Below, piece by piece: positions 8,105 to 17,100 of a stretch of 64,000 bases of DNA. The notes under the pieces were generated by a model. The model searched no databases. It was not told the DNA's origin and saw only the letters and a list, made by a program, of their open reading frames with translations. The position numbers and the translations under genes were made by a program. This DNA comes from CALMZY01 sp052033915 (GTDB lineage: Bacteria > Verrucomicrobiota > Kiritimatiellia > CAIQIC01 > JAGNIJ01): the NCBI GenBank assembly GCA_052033915.1, contig JBPOJF010000006.1, positions 310,001 to 374,000 on the forward strand, written 5' to 3'. The first letter of the stretch is position 1. Every line of letters begins with the position of its first letter.

Positions 8105-8607
8105 TACGAAGCCCTTTCGTCGATGTTGCCGAGCATCCGGTCCAACCTCTCCATGAATGCAAATTCGAACGGCACGAGGATCGCCCCGAGCAAAACGGAG
8201 CCGAACCCCTTGAGAAAGACCCACCCCGGCGCGAGCGAGACCAGGCCGGCCGCGGACAGGAGCCCGTACAGAGCCAGCGTCACCGCGCCGCCGGCGATCG
8301 CGCCGAACATCATGTGCGTAAACGACTCGTGCACGAAGACCATATCCTTGAAGTTGCTCACGACGACGGCGACGACGCAGAAGCAGAACGAGGAGTAGCC
8401 CAGGGGAATCATGCACAGCGCGTCCTGCAGGAGCCCCGCGATGATGGCGGCCTGGAGCATCGTGCCCCGCGAGTGGGCCAATGCGTAGTAGATCACGAGG
8501 CCGAGCAAGACCGGCGCGTTGACCTGCCCGAGCCAGGAGAAGGTCGGAAACACGGCTTGCGCCACGGCGCCGACAAGGATGGCCATGAACATGAGGAGCG
8601 TGGTCAC
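8104..8607 (-). CDS. mreD: Rod-shape protein MreD
   Basis: 167 residues with about five membrane spans and no catalytic motif, in the standard place between mreC and mrdA. It overlaps mreC by four bases (ATGA) and mrdA by one. MreD is a poorly conserved integral membrane partner of MreC in the elongasome. The call rests mostly on order, length and hydropathy. Confidence 0.88.
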   Translation of the reverse strand: MTTLLMFMAILVGAVAQAVFPTFSWLGQVNAPVLLGLVIYYALAHSRGTMLQAAIIAGLLQDALCMIPLGYSSFCFCVVAVVVSNFKDMVFVHESFTHMMFGAIAGGAVTLALYGLLSAAGLVSLAPGWVFLKGFGSVLLGAILVPFEFAFMERLDRMLGNIDERAS

Positions 8608-9494
8608 GGCGCGCCCTCCCCGGAAGACCGCGTCTTCATCAGAAAGTCATCCGCCCCATCCCCCTGCTCCGCGACCACGAACACATACGTCAGCCGGCCG
8701 AGGTCGGCTTTGGGAATGATGTCCGCGCGCTGGAAGAGGCCGGATTCGTCCTTGTGGACCTTGTCCACGTACCCGATCAGAAGTCCCTTCGGGAACACGC
8801 CGCCCAGTCCGGACGTGACCACTTCGTCGCCGGGCAGAACCGGGATGTTCTTGTTGATAAAATCGACCCGGCAGGAGGCCTGGCCTGATCGCGCGGGTCC
8901 GTTTCCGGACACCACGCCGAACGCGCCGGTCCGGACCACCCGCGCGGAGACCTTGCAGCCCGCGTCGGAAATCAGAAGGACATCGCTCGTCTGCGCGGAG
9001 ACATCCACGGTCTTGCCCACAAGCCCGTCGGACGTCATGACGGCCATGTCCATGGATACGCCGTCGCTCACGCCCTTGCTCAGCCGGATGGTCTGCCACC
9101 AGCCGGTGATATCGCGGGCAATCACCTCGCACGGCGTAAGCCGGCGTCCGGACTGGGCGGAGAACTGAAGTTGCTCGCGCAGCGCGGCGTTATCCTGGGC
9201 CAGGGACTGAAGGTCGCGAACCTCATTCCGGAGGCGGACGAGTTCGGCGGACATCTGCTGGTTCTCGCGCACGAGCCCCCCGATGCCGCGAACGGAGCGG
9301 ACGCTTTCCTCCACCCACCGCGAAAACCCGGACAGCGCGCCCTGCAGGGGCGCAACGCCCTCGCGCAAAGCGGCCTTCGCCTGGCGCGATATCGAGTCCG
9401 GCAGGTTGAGCACCGCGAGGAGCACAGCCCCCAAGACCACCCACAGTACGATACTTCTGTCTCTCATTTCGTCCCTGAAAAGCCCGATCGCCAT
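8604..9494 (-). CDS. mreC: Rod-shape protein MreC
   Basis: 296 residues: an N-terminal membrane anchor (about 15-32), a heptad-rich segment (about 65-110, LVRENQQMSAELVRLRNEVRDLQSL), then the beta-rich periplasmic domain with the family-typical VSDGVSMDMAVMTSDGLVGK and VTSGLGGVFPKGLLIGYV. It scaffolds RodA/PBP2 from the periplasmic side. 56 bases separate it from mreB upstream. Confidence 0.94.
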   Translation of the reverse strand: MAIGLFRDEMRDRSIVLWVVLGAVLLAVLNLPDSISRQAKAALREGVAPLQGALSGFSRWVEESVRSVRGIGGLVRENQQMSAELVRLRNEVRDLQSLAQDNAALREQLQFSAQSGRRLTPCEVIARDITGWWQTIRLSKGVSDGVSMDMAVMTSDGLVGKTVDVSAQTSDVLLISDAGCKVSARVVRTGAFGVVSGNGPARSGQASCRVDFINKNIPVLPGDEVVTSGLGGVFPKGLLIGYVDKVHKDESGLFQRADIIPKADLGRLTYVFVVAEQGDGADDFLMKTRSSGEGAP

Positions 9495-9550
9495 AGAGGA
9501 CGAAGAGCCGGTCTGCGAGGAAACGACATGCGGCAGGTCTACCGGACAGA

Positions 9551-10585
9551 TCAGTAGGTGCGGCTGATGTTGGCCACCTTGCGCAGGAAATTGAGCTCGT
9601 GGAGCACAATACCCGTGCCTTCAGCCACCGCACACAAGGGATCATCGGCAATATGAACCGGCAGCCCGGTCTGTTCCGCGATGAGCTTGTCGATGCCCCT
9701 CAAGAGGGCGCCGCCGCCCGCGAGAACCAGTCCCCGGTCCACCAGGTCCGCCGAAAGTTCCGGAGGACAACGTTCAAGCGTGATGCGAATCGCCTCGACA
9801 ATGGCCGAAACCGGCTCCTGCAAGGCATCCCGCACCTCTTCCGACGTGATCGTCAAGGTCTTCGGAAGTCCCGCGACCAGGTCGCGGCCCTTGACCTCCA
9901 TGTTCGACTCATCCCCCATGTGGTACGCCGAACCGATCGCGATCTTGATTTCTTCAGCCGTCCTCTCACCGATCATCAAATTGTACACCCGCTTCATATA
10001 CTGGACGATCGCTTCGTCCATCTCGTCGCCACCGACGCGGACGCTCCGGCTCAGCACGATTCCCGCCAGGGAAATCAGCGCCACTTCCGTGGTACCGCCT
10101 CCGATGTCCACAATCATGTTTCCGGCCGGTTCCTGGACCGGCAGGCCGACGCCGATGGCAGCGGCCATCGGTTCCTCGATCAGATACACTTCGCGCGCGC
10201 CCGCATGGGTTGCCGAATCCTTCACGGCGCGCTTTTCAACCTCCGTAATTCCGCTGGGAACCGCTACGATACAGCGCGGCCTGACACACATCCGGCGGCT
10301 GTGAACCTTCCGGATAAAGTACCGCAGCATGGCTTCCGTAATCTCAAAATCCGCGATCACTCCGGACTTCATGGGCCGTATGGCCACAATGTTACCGGGC
10401 GTGCGGCCCAGCATCTTCTTTGCTTCGTCACCCACAGCCAAAACACGGTTTGTGCCCGCCTGAATAGCCACGACGGATGGCTCCCGGATCACAATGCCGC
10501 GCTCGCGAACATAAACCAGCGTGTTAGCTGTGCCTAAATCAATGCCGATATCGTTGGAGAAGACTCCGAGTAAGCGGTCGAACAT
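9551..10585 (-). CDS. mreB: Rod-shape-determining protein MreB (bacterial actin)
   Basis: 344 residues starting MFDRLLGVFSNDIGIDLGTA, with the actin phosphate-1 loop DLGTANTLVY, phosphate-2 VDIGGGTTEVA and the adenosine motif LAGGGALLRGID. It forms membrane-bound filaments that direct elongasome movement, so the organism is presumably rod-shaped or has retained the elongation machinery. It is the first gene of the mre-mrd-rng set. The gene before it (DHH phosphoesterase) ends 126 bases upstream, enough space for a promoter, though I see no convincing -35/-10 pair. Confidence 0.97.
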   Translation of the reverse strand: MFDRLLGVFSNDIGIDLGTANTLVYVRERGIVIREPSVVAIQAGTNRVLAVGDEAKKMLGRTPGNIVAIRPMKSGVIADFEITEAMLRYFIRKVHSRRMCVRPRCIVAVPSGITEVEKRAVKDSATHAGAREVYLIEEPMAAAIGVGLPVQEPAGNMIVDIGGGTTEVALISLAGIVLSRSVRVGGDEMDEAIVQYMKRVYNLMIGERTAEEIKIAIGSAYHMGDESNMEVKGRDLVAGLPKTLTITSEEVRDALQEPVSAIVEAIRITLERCPPELSADLVDRGLVLAGGGALLRGIDKLIAEQTGLPVHIADDPLCAVAEGTGIVLHELNFLRKVANISRTY

Positions 10586-10711
10586 GAAAAGTTTCCTTTA
10601 TCCCTTTGAAAATACGGAGATTGCGCATACTTTGCGTAACTGACGCCGGACCGTCAAGCGATAAATGTCTGCCGACTGGAACGCCTTTGAAATATGGGGG
10701 TTGGACGACAT

Positions 10712-11776
10712 TCAGCCCACCAATGGCTTGGCAATGAGTCCCACCGGGTCGGTCCGGACCGGCTTCTTCTCGATTCGGGCGATCAGGTTTTTCAGAAACG
10801 CGTCCCGGCGATTCTCCTTCTCCTCGGGAGACAGGCCTTTCATATCCAGGTAGCCGGCGGCCATCCGTTTGTGTCCCCCCGCGGAGCCCTGCTTTCGCAC
10901 CAGGCTTTTCAGGAGACTGCCGCAACGGGCCCCCTTGTTTTCGGACCGGATGGAAACGAGCAGGTTGTCGCCATGGTAGCCCGTGCAAAAAGACCACGTG
11001 ATGCGTTCCATGAGACAAAGCAGTTCGGCAATTTCCGCGATGATCTCGGGTTGTTGGACCGAGTCCAGATGCGTCCAGGATACACGCCCGTACACAAAGG
11101 CATTCTTAATGGCCTCCTGAAGCTGGGCGTAATAGGAACGGGGAAGCGGGGCGTGACGGATCTTGCCGATGATCCTCATGTTCGAACGCGCCAGCAGGTA
11201 CAGGTAGGCCTCGAGATCGAGGTCCGAGCAACTGCGGGAAAGGTCCAGCGTCTCCGCGGCAATGGCATACGCCATGATCGACGCGAGCCATTTCGGCACG
11301 GTAATGCCCGCCGCGTACAGGAACCCGTACATCATGCTCACCGTCGCTCCGGCGCCCACGCGGATATCGCTGAGGACATCGCCCCATCGTTTCTTCGACC
11401 TGAACGGATGGTGGTCGAAAACGGCGACCGGCTTGACGAACGGCGGGACCGTCACGTTGCCCGACCAGGGGGCCGTGTCCACAAAAATGCACGGAACGCG
11501 CTTGCCGGAGACTCGAAGCTCCTCGAGCGGACGCCACCGATACCGGCAATGATTCAGGAGTTCCCGGTTCTCCGCTCTCGACACGCGGCCGGTAAAAGCG
11601 ATCTGGCCTTGCACATGAAATCGCTTCGCGAGCAGGAGATGCATCGCTGCGGCGGAGGCCAGGGCGTCCGGATCCGGGTAGTCGTGCGGAATAATCAGCA
11701 CCCTCCCCCTCGAGGGCAGCACCTTGCCGAGCTTCTCCAGATGATCCCTGGCTTGCTTGAGGGCTGCTTCATCCAT
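10712..11776 (-). CDS. DHH/DHHA1-family phosphoesterase (NrnA-like)
   Basis: 354 residues. Metal motifs are HDYPDPD at 31-37, Asp100, and D121-H122-H123 (FDHHP). The C-terminal DHHA1 substrate motif is GGHKRMAAG at about 300-308. The layout matches NrnA-type oligoribonuclease/pAp phosphatases, which degrade short RNA or 3',5'-bisphosphate nucleotides, but this DHH branch has varied substrates. The gene begins two bases after the LmbE-type gene ends, so the two are probably cotranscribed. Confidence 0.8.
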   Translation of the reverse strand: MDEAALKQARDHLEKLGKVLPSRGRVLIIPHDYPDPDALASAAAMHLLLAKRFHVQGQIAFTGRVSRAENRELLNHCRYRWRPLEELRVSGKRVPCIFVDTAPWSGNVTVPPFVKPVAVFDHHPFRSKKRWGDVLSDIRVGAGATVSMMYGFLYAAGITVPKWLASIMAYAIAAETLDLSRSCSDLDLEAYLYLLARSNMRIIGKIRHAPLPRSYYAQLQEAIKNAFVYGRVSWTHLDSVQQPEIIAEIAELLCLMERITWSFCTGYHGDNLLVSIRSENKGARCGSLLKSLVRKQGSAGGHKRMAAGYLDMKGLSPEEKENRRDAFLKNLIARIEKKPVRTDPVGLIAKPLVG

Positions 11777-11778
11777 GA

Positions 11779-12636
11779 TTACAAAAAACGCTCCATTCTC
11801 GCGAGAACCTCTTTCCTGAACCGGTCGATCATCTCGCCGACGTATTCCCCGGGATCGATCCGGACATCCCGCAGAAGCGGCGTCAGGTCCATGGCCGTGC
11901 TCAGCGCCGTCGCCGTGTCAACCCGGTGCGTCTGGCCGTAGGTCGCCGCGGCCCGACGCCGCGCCGCCGCCGCCAGATCGTAGCGCTTCCCGCCGCTGAT
12001 CTGCGAGTCGTAAACGCCGAGCAGGGCCGATTGAATGTTCTCGCGCCGGGAGATGTCCCATGTCGCTTTCTCGCCGTCGGGCAGCCAGTCCAGATCGCGC
12101 CAGACCTCGCCGCCGTAGAATTTCCGGGGCCGCGCCTTCGCCGGAAGGGCCCGCAACGCCTCAAGGGTCCGCAGAGCGAGCGCCACATGGGTATCGTGTT
12201 TATCCGCCGGATTATGACCGATCACCACATCCGGCGCGGCGGCCAGGACCAGCCTGCGGAGATCTTCACGCACATCCTCTGCCCGCGCGTTTTTGACGGC
12301 CGATCCGGGATGATCCAGCATGACGAGCGCCCCATACTCACCGACCACGGCCGCTTTCTTCTGCTCCCGCCGGCGAACGGCCCGCATCTGCTTGTCGGTG
12401 AAACGCGCATACTGGGCGGTACGGGGACTGCCCGCGCCGTCGGTCACGACGACGCCTGTGAACCACCGGTCGGTCCGGCCAAAGCCGTCGAGGATCGCAT
12501 GCGGCGCCATGATCTCGATGTCGTCGGGGTGCGCGGCAATACACATCGCGGTCGTGCGCGAAAGAGCCTTCAAAACCGGAACGCCGTCCGGGATGAATAT
12601 CTCCGCGCTGGCACGAGCAAACTTCACGTCATTCAC
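11779..12636 (-). CDS. PIG-L/LmbE-family deacetylase
   Basis: 285 residues. The zinc motif AAHPDD (His36, Asp38, Asp39) is followed by IGHNPADKHDTH at about 139-150, which supplies the third metal ligand. The family removes N-acetyl groups from GlcNAc-containing lipids, thiols (MshB/BshB) or antibiotics. No thiol-synthesis partner is next to it, so the substrate is open. It reads into the DHH phosphoesterase gene with a two-base gap. Confidence 0.82.
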   Translation of the reverse strand: MNDVKFARASAEIFIPDGVPVLKALSRTTAMCIAAHPDDIEIMAPHAILDGFGRTDRWFTGVVVTDGAGSPRTAQYARFTDKQMRAVRRREQKKAAVVGEYGALVMLDHPGSAVKNARAEDVREDLRRLVLAAAPDVVIGHNPADKHDTHVALALRTLEALRALPAKARPRKFYGGEVWRDLDWLPDGEKATWDISRRENIQSALLGVYDSQISGGKRYDLAAAARRRAAATYGQTHRVDTATALSTAMDLTPLLRDVRIDPGEYVGEMIDRFRKEVLARMERFL

Positions 12637-12689
12637 GATGGACGTATTATAGCCGGTTCTGTGAAAGGAAGAACTAATTAAAACAAGCC

Positions 12690-12742
12690 CTCGTCCTCCT
12701 CCTCGCCGTCGGACTCGGACGTTCGAGGAAATCGAGGACGAT
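12690..12742. repeat. Intergenic TCG-triplet inverted repeat, copy C
   Basis: TCGTCCTCCTCCTCG (from 12691) faces CGAGGAAATCGAGGACGA (to 12741). Same word set as 1761-1784 and 3490-3555. It lies directly after the fabF stop and could fold at the end of the fab transcript. Confidence 0.6.
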
Positions 12743-12748
12743 GGGATC

Positions 12749-13993
12749 TTACTCTGCCGCTTTGAAGCAAAGCGTGGCGTTATGACCGCCGAAGCCCAGG
12801 GAGTTGTTCAGGCAGGCTTTTACCTTCATCGGCCGCGCCTGGTTCGGGACATAGTCCAGATCGCACGCCGGGTCCGGCGTCTCGTAATTGATCGTCGGCG
12901 GCACGACGCCGTTCCGAACCGCGAGAACGCAGGCCACGGATTCGACGGCACCCGCCGCGCCGAGCAGATGGCCGGTCATGGACTTGGTCGAACTGATGGC
13001 CACCTTTTTCGCGTTGTCGAGGCCGAGCGCCATCTTGATCGCGAGGGTCTCGCACTTGTCGTTCAATTCCGTGCTTGTGCCGTGCGCGTTGATGTAGTCG
13101 ATCTCCTCGGCGCGCAGCCCGGCGTCCTCGAACGCCAGTTGCATTCCGCGCGCGGCGCCCTTGCCTTCCGAGTCCGGCGCGGTGATGTGGAAGGCGTCAC
13201 AGGTGCGGCCGTAGCCGGCCAATTCACAGTAAATCTTCGCGCCGCGCTTCTTCGCGTGCTCGTATTCTTCGAGGACAAGAACGCCGGCGCCCTCGCCGAT
13301 GACGAACCCGTCGCGGTTCGCGTCGAACGGGCGGCTGGCCCGGGTCGGATCATCGTTGCGGGTGCTCAGCGCGCGCATCGCGCAGAAACCGCCGACGCCA
13401 AGCGCGCAGATAGGCGCCTCGGTGCCGCCGGCCAGCATGACATCGGCCTCGTTGTGCTGAAGAATGCGAAGGGATTCGCCGATCGAATGCGTCCCCGTCG
13501 CGCAGGCGGAGACCACACCGAAATTGGGACCGTTGAGGCGGTGATCGATGGCGATATAGCCGCTGACGATGTTGCTGATCATCTGCGGAATCATGAACGG
13601 GGAAAACCGGGACGGCCCCTTGGCGATGAAGACCTCCATCTGCTCCTGCAGAATTTGCAGGCCGCCGACGCCCGACCCCACCAGTACGCCCACTCGCTCG
13701 TTGTTCCCGGCGGAGAAGTCGAGCCCGCTGTCCTGGACCGCAAGTTTCGCGGCCGCGATGCCGTAATGGCAAAAGGGGTCCATCCGGCGCTGTTCCTTCT
13801 TGGAGACGAATTCGTCGATATTGAAATCGACCACCTCGCCGGCAATCCGGGACGTGAACTTGGAGCAGTCGAAACGACTGATGGCGCGAATGCCCGAATG
13901 GCCATTCAGCAGGCGCTCCCAGAACTTGTTGATATCGCATCCCAGGGGGGACACGAGGCCCATGCCCGTCACGACGACTTTTTTGCGTTCCAT
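12749..13993 (-). CDS. fabF: 3-oxoacyl-[ACP] synthase II
   Basis: 414 residues, standard KAS II length. The catalytic triad is Cys164 (VSACATGTHS), His304 (NAHGTSTELND) and His342 (TGHLLGAAGA). It condenses malonyl-ACP with acyl-ACP during chain elongation in the cytoplasm. It is the last gene of the rpmF-plsX-fabHDG-acpP-fabF cluster, 97 bases after acpP. Confidence 0.97.
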   Translation of the reverse strand: MERKKVVVTGMGLVSPLGCDINKFWERLLNGHSGIRAISRFDCSKFTSRIAGEVVDFNIDEFVSKKEQRRMDPFCHYGIAAAKLAVQDSGLDFSAGNNERVGVLVGSGVGGLQILQEQMEVFIAKGPSRFSPFMIPQMISNIVSGYIAIDHRLNGPNFGVVSACATGTHSIGESLRILQHNEADVMLAGGTEAPICALGVGGFCAMRALSTRNDDPTRASRPFDANRDGFVIGEGAGVLVLEEYEHAKKRGAKIYCELAGYGRTCDAFHITAPDSEGKGAARGMQLAFEDAGLRAEEIDYINAHGTSTELNDKCETLAIKMALGLDNAKKVAISSTKSMTGHLLGAAGAVESVACVLAVRNGVVPPTINYETPDPACDLDYVPNQARPMKVKACLNNSLGFGGHNATLCFKAAE

Positions 13994-14090
13994 AATTCCT
14001 CTCCCGCGCGGAGATTCGCGCCGCGCGCGTCGTCAAAAAAGAGGCCGATGATGACCCCTTGGCCATCACCGGCCACCACATCCGCCGCGA

Positions 14091-14330
14091 CTACCCGCCG
14101 AAGCCTTTTTCCTTCAGGTAGTTGATGACGGCGCCGACGGTCGTCAGCTTCTCGGCATCTTCATCCGGAATCTCGGCTCCGAACTCTTCCTCGAACGCCA
14201 TGACGAGTTCCACCGTGTCCAGGGAATCCGCCCCGAGGTCTTCGATAAAAGACGCTTCGGGAGTAACCTGTTCCGGGTTCACGCCGAGTTGTTCAACGAT
14301 GATGTCTTTGACTTTATCTTCGATCGCCAT
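14091..14330 (-). CDS. acpP: Acyl carrier protein
   Basis: 79 residues, strongly acidic, with the phosphopantetheine attachment motif GADSLDTVEL, Ser36 being modified. It carries the growing acyl chain for FabD/G/H/F and PlsX encoded around it. The start is preceded by GGAGG (complement of CCTCC near 14340). Length and motif are fully typical. Confidence 0.97.
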   Translation of the reverse strand: MAIEDKVKDIIVEQLGVNPEQVTPEASFIEDLGADSLDTVELVMAFEEEFGAEIPDEDAEKLTTVGAVINYLKEKGFGG

Positions 14331-14357
14331 GTGCTTTCCTCCTTAATCCTGAATCAT

Positions 14358-15104
14358 TTACGCTGTCACCATACCACCGCAGACCGTCAAAACCTGGCCC
14401 GTGACATACGAAGCCGCGTCACCGGCCAGAAACAGTACCACATTTGCCACATCCTCAGGCAATCCAAAACGGCCCAACGGAATGGCTTCCAACATCTTCT
14501 TCTGAATATCCTCGGGCAGCTTCTCGGTCATCCTGGTCTTGATGAAACCCGGAGCCACCGCGTTCGCGCGAATATTGCGCGCCGCCAACTCCTTGGCCAC
14601 CGACTTGGTCAAAGCAATCAATCCGGCCTTGGATGCGGCATAGTTACACTGTCCGGCATTTCCGATCAAGCCTATGATCGAGGCCACATTCACAATCGCG
14701 CCCGCCCGCTGCTTCATCATGGGCCGGGCAACCGCCTTCGTGAACAGGAACGCCCCTTTCAGGTTCACCTGCAACACCTTGTCCCAATCCTCCTCGGACA
14801 TCCGGATCAGGAGGGTGTCGCGCGTGATCCCCGCGTTATTGACCAGAATATCGATTTTCCCGAACGTCTCGGCGATCCGGTCCACCGTGGCCTGCACCGC
14901 CGCCCCATTGCTCACATCCACCGCGAAACATTCCACACGACGACCCATCGCCGCGATCAGGCCGGCCGTTTCCACCAGCCAGTCCTTCTCCACGTCGCAA
15001 AGGGCAATGTCTGCGCCTTCCGAAGCCAGCTTCACGGCAATGGCCTGGCCGATGCCGCGCGCCGCTCCGGTCACAATCGCTATTCTGCCTTCGAGTTGTG
15101 CCAT
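14358..15104 (-). CDS. fabG: 3-oxoacyl-[ACP] reductase
   Basis: 248-residue classical short-chain dehydrogenase: the cofactor loop TGAARGIG at 12-19, NNAG at 89-92, and catalytic Ser142, Tyr155 and Lys159 (YAASK). It performs the NADPH-dependent first reduction of fatty acid elongation. It sits between fabD and acpP, the usual position, nine bases after fabD. Confidence 0.96.
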   Translation of the reverse strand: MAQLEGRIAIVTGAARGIGQAIAVKLASEGADIALCDVEKDWLVETAGLIAAMGRRVECFAVDVSNGAAVQATVDRIAETFGKIDILVNNAGITRDTLLIRMSEEDWDKVLQVNLKGAFLFTKAVARPMMKQRAGAIVNVASIIGLIGNAGQCNYAASKAGLIALTKSVAKELAARNIRANAVAPGFIKTRMTEKLPEDIQKKMLEAIPLGRFGLPEDVANVVLFLAGDAASYVTGQVLTVCGGMVTA

Positions 15105-15113
15105 AGTTCCCTT

Positions 15114-16040
15114 CTATACCAGGGCTTTCGCCACGGAGTCCAAACTTGAAAGGTCGGAAATGTTATGCAAGACGCCCTCTTTGTCAATACGTCTTACAAG
15201 CCCGGAGAGCACTTTGCCCGGACCGCATTCCACGTAGGTTTTCACCCCGTTCGACTTCATCCAGTTGACGCAGGAAACCCACTGGACCGACGAGGTCACC
15301 TGGCGGACCATCAGCCGGCGTATGTCGTCCGGCCGGCCGTGGGGCTCGCCCGTCACGTTGGAAAGCACGGTCATCCGCGGAGCCGAGAATTGAACCCCGG
15401 CCAGATACTCTTCCAGCCGTTTTGCCGCCGGGGCCATCAGCGCGGAATGGAACGCCCCGGCCACGTTCAGCCGGATCGCCTTCTTCACGCCCATCCCCTT
15501 CAGGGTTTGCTCGGCCTGGTCAATGCCCTCTTTACGGCCTGATAAAACCGTTTGTTCCGGCGTGTTGAAGTTCGCGACCTCGACGCCGCAGTCCGAGGCG
15601 ATCTTCCGGAGCGTTTCGGCTTCCTGGCCCATCACGGCCATCATGGCGCCCGGATTTTCCTCGCACGCCTGCTGCATGAACCGGCCTCGCGCTTCAAGGA
15701 CCTTGAGAGCTTCCTCGAAGGAAACCACACCGGCCGCGCACAGGGCCGACCACTCGCCCAGGCTGTGTCCGGCCGTCGCCGCAAAGGACAGGTCCGGGCG
15801 ATTCTTCAGAAGGACGGCGTGACAGGCCAGGCTGACGACGAAAACCGCCGGCTGGGTTACGGACGACTTGGTCAGTTCCTCGATCGGCCCCTCAAAGCAC
15901 AGTGTGGACAGATCGTAGCCAAGCACCTCGTTGGCCTTGTCGAAAAGCGCCTTGCACTCGGCGTGCGCCCCGGCCAAATCCTTGCCCATGCCGACCGCCT
16001 GCGCGCCCTGTCCGGGAAAAATCAATGCTTTCATCGTCAT
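15114..16040 (-). CDS. fabD: Malonyl-CoA:ACP transacylase
   Basis: 308 residues. FPGQGAQAVGMGKD at the N-terminus and the nucleophile motif GHSLGEWSAL (Ser93), with the catalytic His in GAFHSALM near 205. It loads malonate onto ACP. An alternative start two codons later (MKALIFPGQG) is also possible. It lies between fabH and fabG in a standard fab cluster. Confidence 0.95.
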   Translation of the reverse strand: MTMKALIFPGQGAQAVGMGKDLAGAHAECKALFDKANEVLGYDLSTLCFEGPIEELTKSSVTQPAVFVVSLACHAVLLKNRPDLSFAATAGHSLGEWSALCAAGVVSFEEALKVLEARGRFMQQACEENPGAMMAVMGQEAETLRKIASDCGVEVANFNTPEQTVLSGRKEGIDQAEQTLKGMGVKKAIRLNVAGAFHSALMAPAAKRLEEYLAGVQFSAPRMTVLSNVTGEPHGRPDDIRRLMVRQVTSSVQWVSCVNWMKSNGVKTYVECGPGKVLSGLVRRIDKEGVLHNISDLSSLDSVAKALV

Positions 16041-16056
16041 GTCATGACTCCGAAAT

Positions 16057-16086
16057 TTGGAATCCGGAACATTGGAACCGGGAACG
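16057..16086. repeat. 15-bp imperfect tandem repeat between fabH and fabD
   Basis: TTGGAATCCGGAACA followed directly by TTGGAACCGGGAACG, 12 of 15 bases identical, filling most of the 46-base gap between fabH and fabD. Probably a decayed intergenic repeat. Confidence 0.4.
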
Positions 16087-17100
16087 CTACTTGTCCCACT
16101 CGATCACGGAGGCACCCCACGTGAATCCGCCGCCGAACGCGGTCAACAGGATCCGGTGTCCCTTCTTCAGCTTTCCGCTGCGGGCCAGTTCGTCCAGGGC
16201 CACCGAGATCGTCGCGGCGGACGTGTTGCCGTATCGGTCGAGGTTGATCACCAGCTTTTCCCGCGGCTCGCCCAGCCGGTCGGCAATCGCGTCAATGATC
16301 CGGAGATTCGCCTGGTGGGGAATAATCCAGTCAATGTCGCGCGCGGTCAGCCCGGCCCGCCGGATCGCTTCTCTGGATGACTTGACCATGTTGTTCACCG
16401 CATGCTTGAAGACTTCGCGGCCGGCCATCTTGAGATAGTGAAGGCCGTCCTTCACCGTCTGTTCGCTGGCGGGCCTGCGGCTGCCGCCCGCCGGAAGCAT
16501 CAGCAGTTCGCCCAGCGAGCCGTCCGAGCCGAACGCGGAGGCCATCAATCCATGCGGCGCATTGCGCGCCTGCAGAACCGCCACGCCGGCGGCATCTCCG
16601 AACAGGACGCAGGTGTTGCGATCCTTCCAATCGACAAACGCGCTCATCTTCTCGGCGCCAACGACCAGCGCCGTCTCCACGACTCCCGAGGCCACGTAAT
16701 TCCTGGCCGTCTCGAGGGCGAAGATGAACCCGGAACAGGCGGCCTCCAGGTCGAAACAAAAAGCGTTCTTCGCGCCGATCAACGTCTGCACCAGACACGC
16801 CGTGCTGGGGAAGCCCATATCCGGCGTGATCGTGGCCACCACGATCAGCCCGACATCCTCCGCCTTGACGCCGGCGTCCGCCAGCGCCTTGCGGGCCGCC
16901 TCGGCGGCGAGATCGGATGTGGCCTGCTCCGCGGCGGCGATGCGCCGCTCACGGATCCCGGTGCGCGTGACAATCCACTCGTCGGACGTATCCACCATCT
17001 TTTCCAGCTCGGCATTGGTCAGGATACGATCCGGCGCGTACGAACCCGTCCCCACGATGGAAACCGTCCGCCCCAGTAAAGGTGTCTTCTTTGTCGTCAT
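16087..17100 (-). CDS. fabH: 3-oxoacyl-[ACP] synthase III
   Basis: 337 residues from the ATG at 17100 (MTTKKTPLLGRTVSIVGTGSYAPDR is the natural KAS III start); the frame is open further upstream, but that is plsX in another frame. The catalytic residues Cys122 (DLEAACSGF), His262 (IPHQANLRI) and Asn292 (GNTSAAT) are all present. It starts fatty acid synthesis by condensing acyl-CoA with malonyl-ACP. Its ATG overlaps the plsX TGA by four bases. Confidence 0.96.
   Translation of the reverse strand: MTTKKTPLLGRTVSIVGTGSYAPDRILTNAELEKMVDTSDEWIVTRTGIRERRIAAAEQATSDLAAEAARKALADAGVKAEDVGLIVVATITPDMGFPSTACLVQTLIGAKNAFCFDLEAACSGFIFALETARNYVASGVVETALVVGAEKMSAFVDWKDRNTCVLFGDAAGVAVLQARNAPHGLMASAFGSDGSLGELLMLPAGGSRRPASEQTVKDGLHYLKMAGREVFKHAVNNMVKSSREAIRRAGLTARDIDWIIPHQANLRIIDAIADRLGEPREKLVINLDRYGNTSAATISVALDELARSGKLKKGHRILLTAFGGGFTWGASVIEWDK

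Noticed and set aside
13994..14090. GC-rich hairpin between acpP and fabF as a terminator
   Set aside because: The stem is only about seven base pairs with no T run, and fabF must be read through from the same operon.
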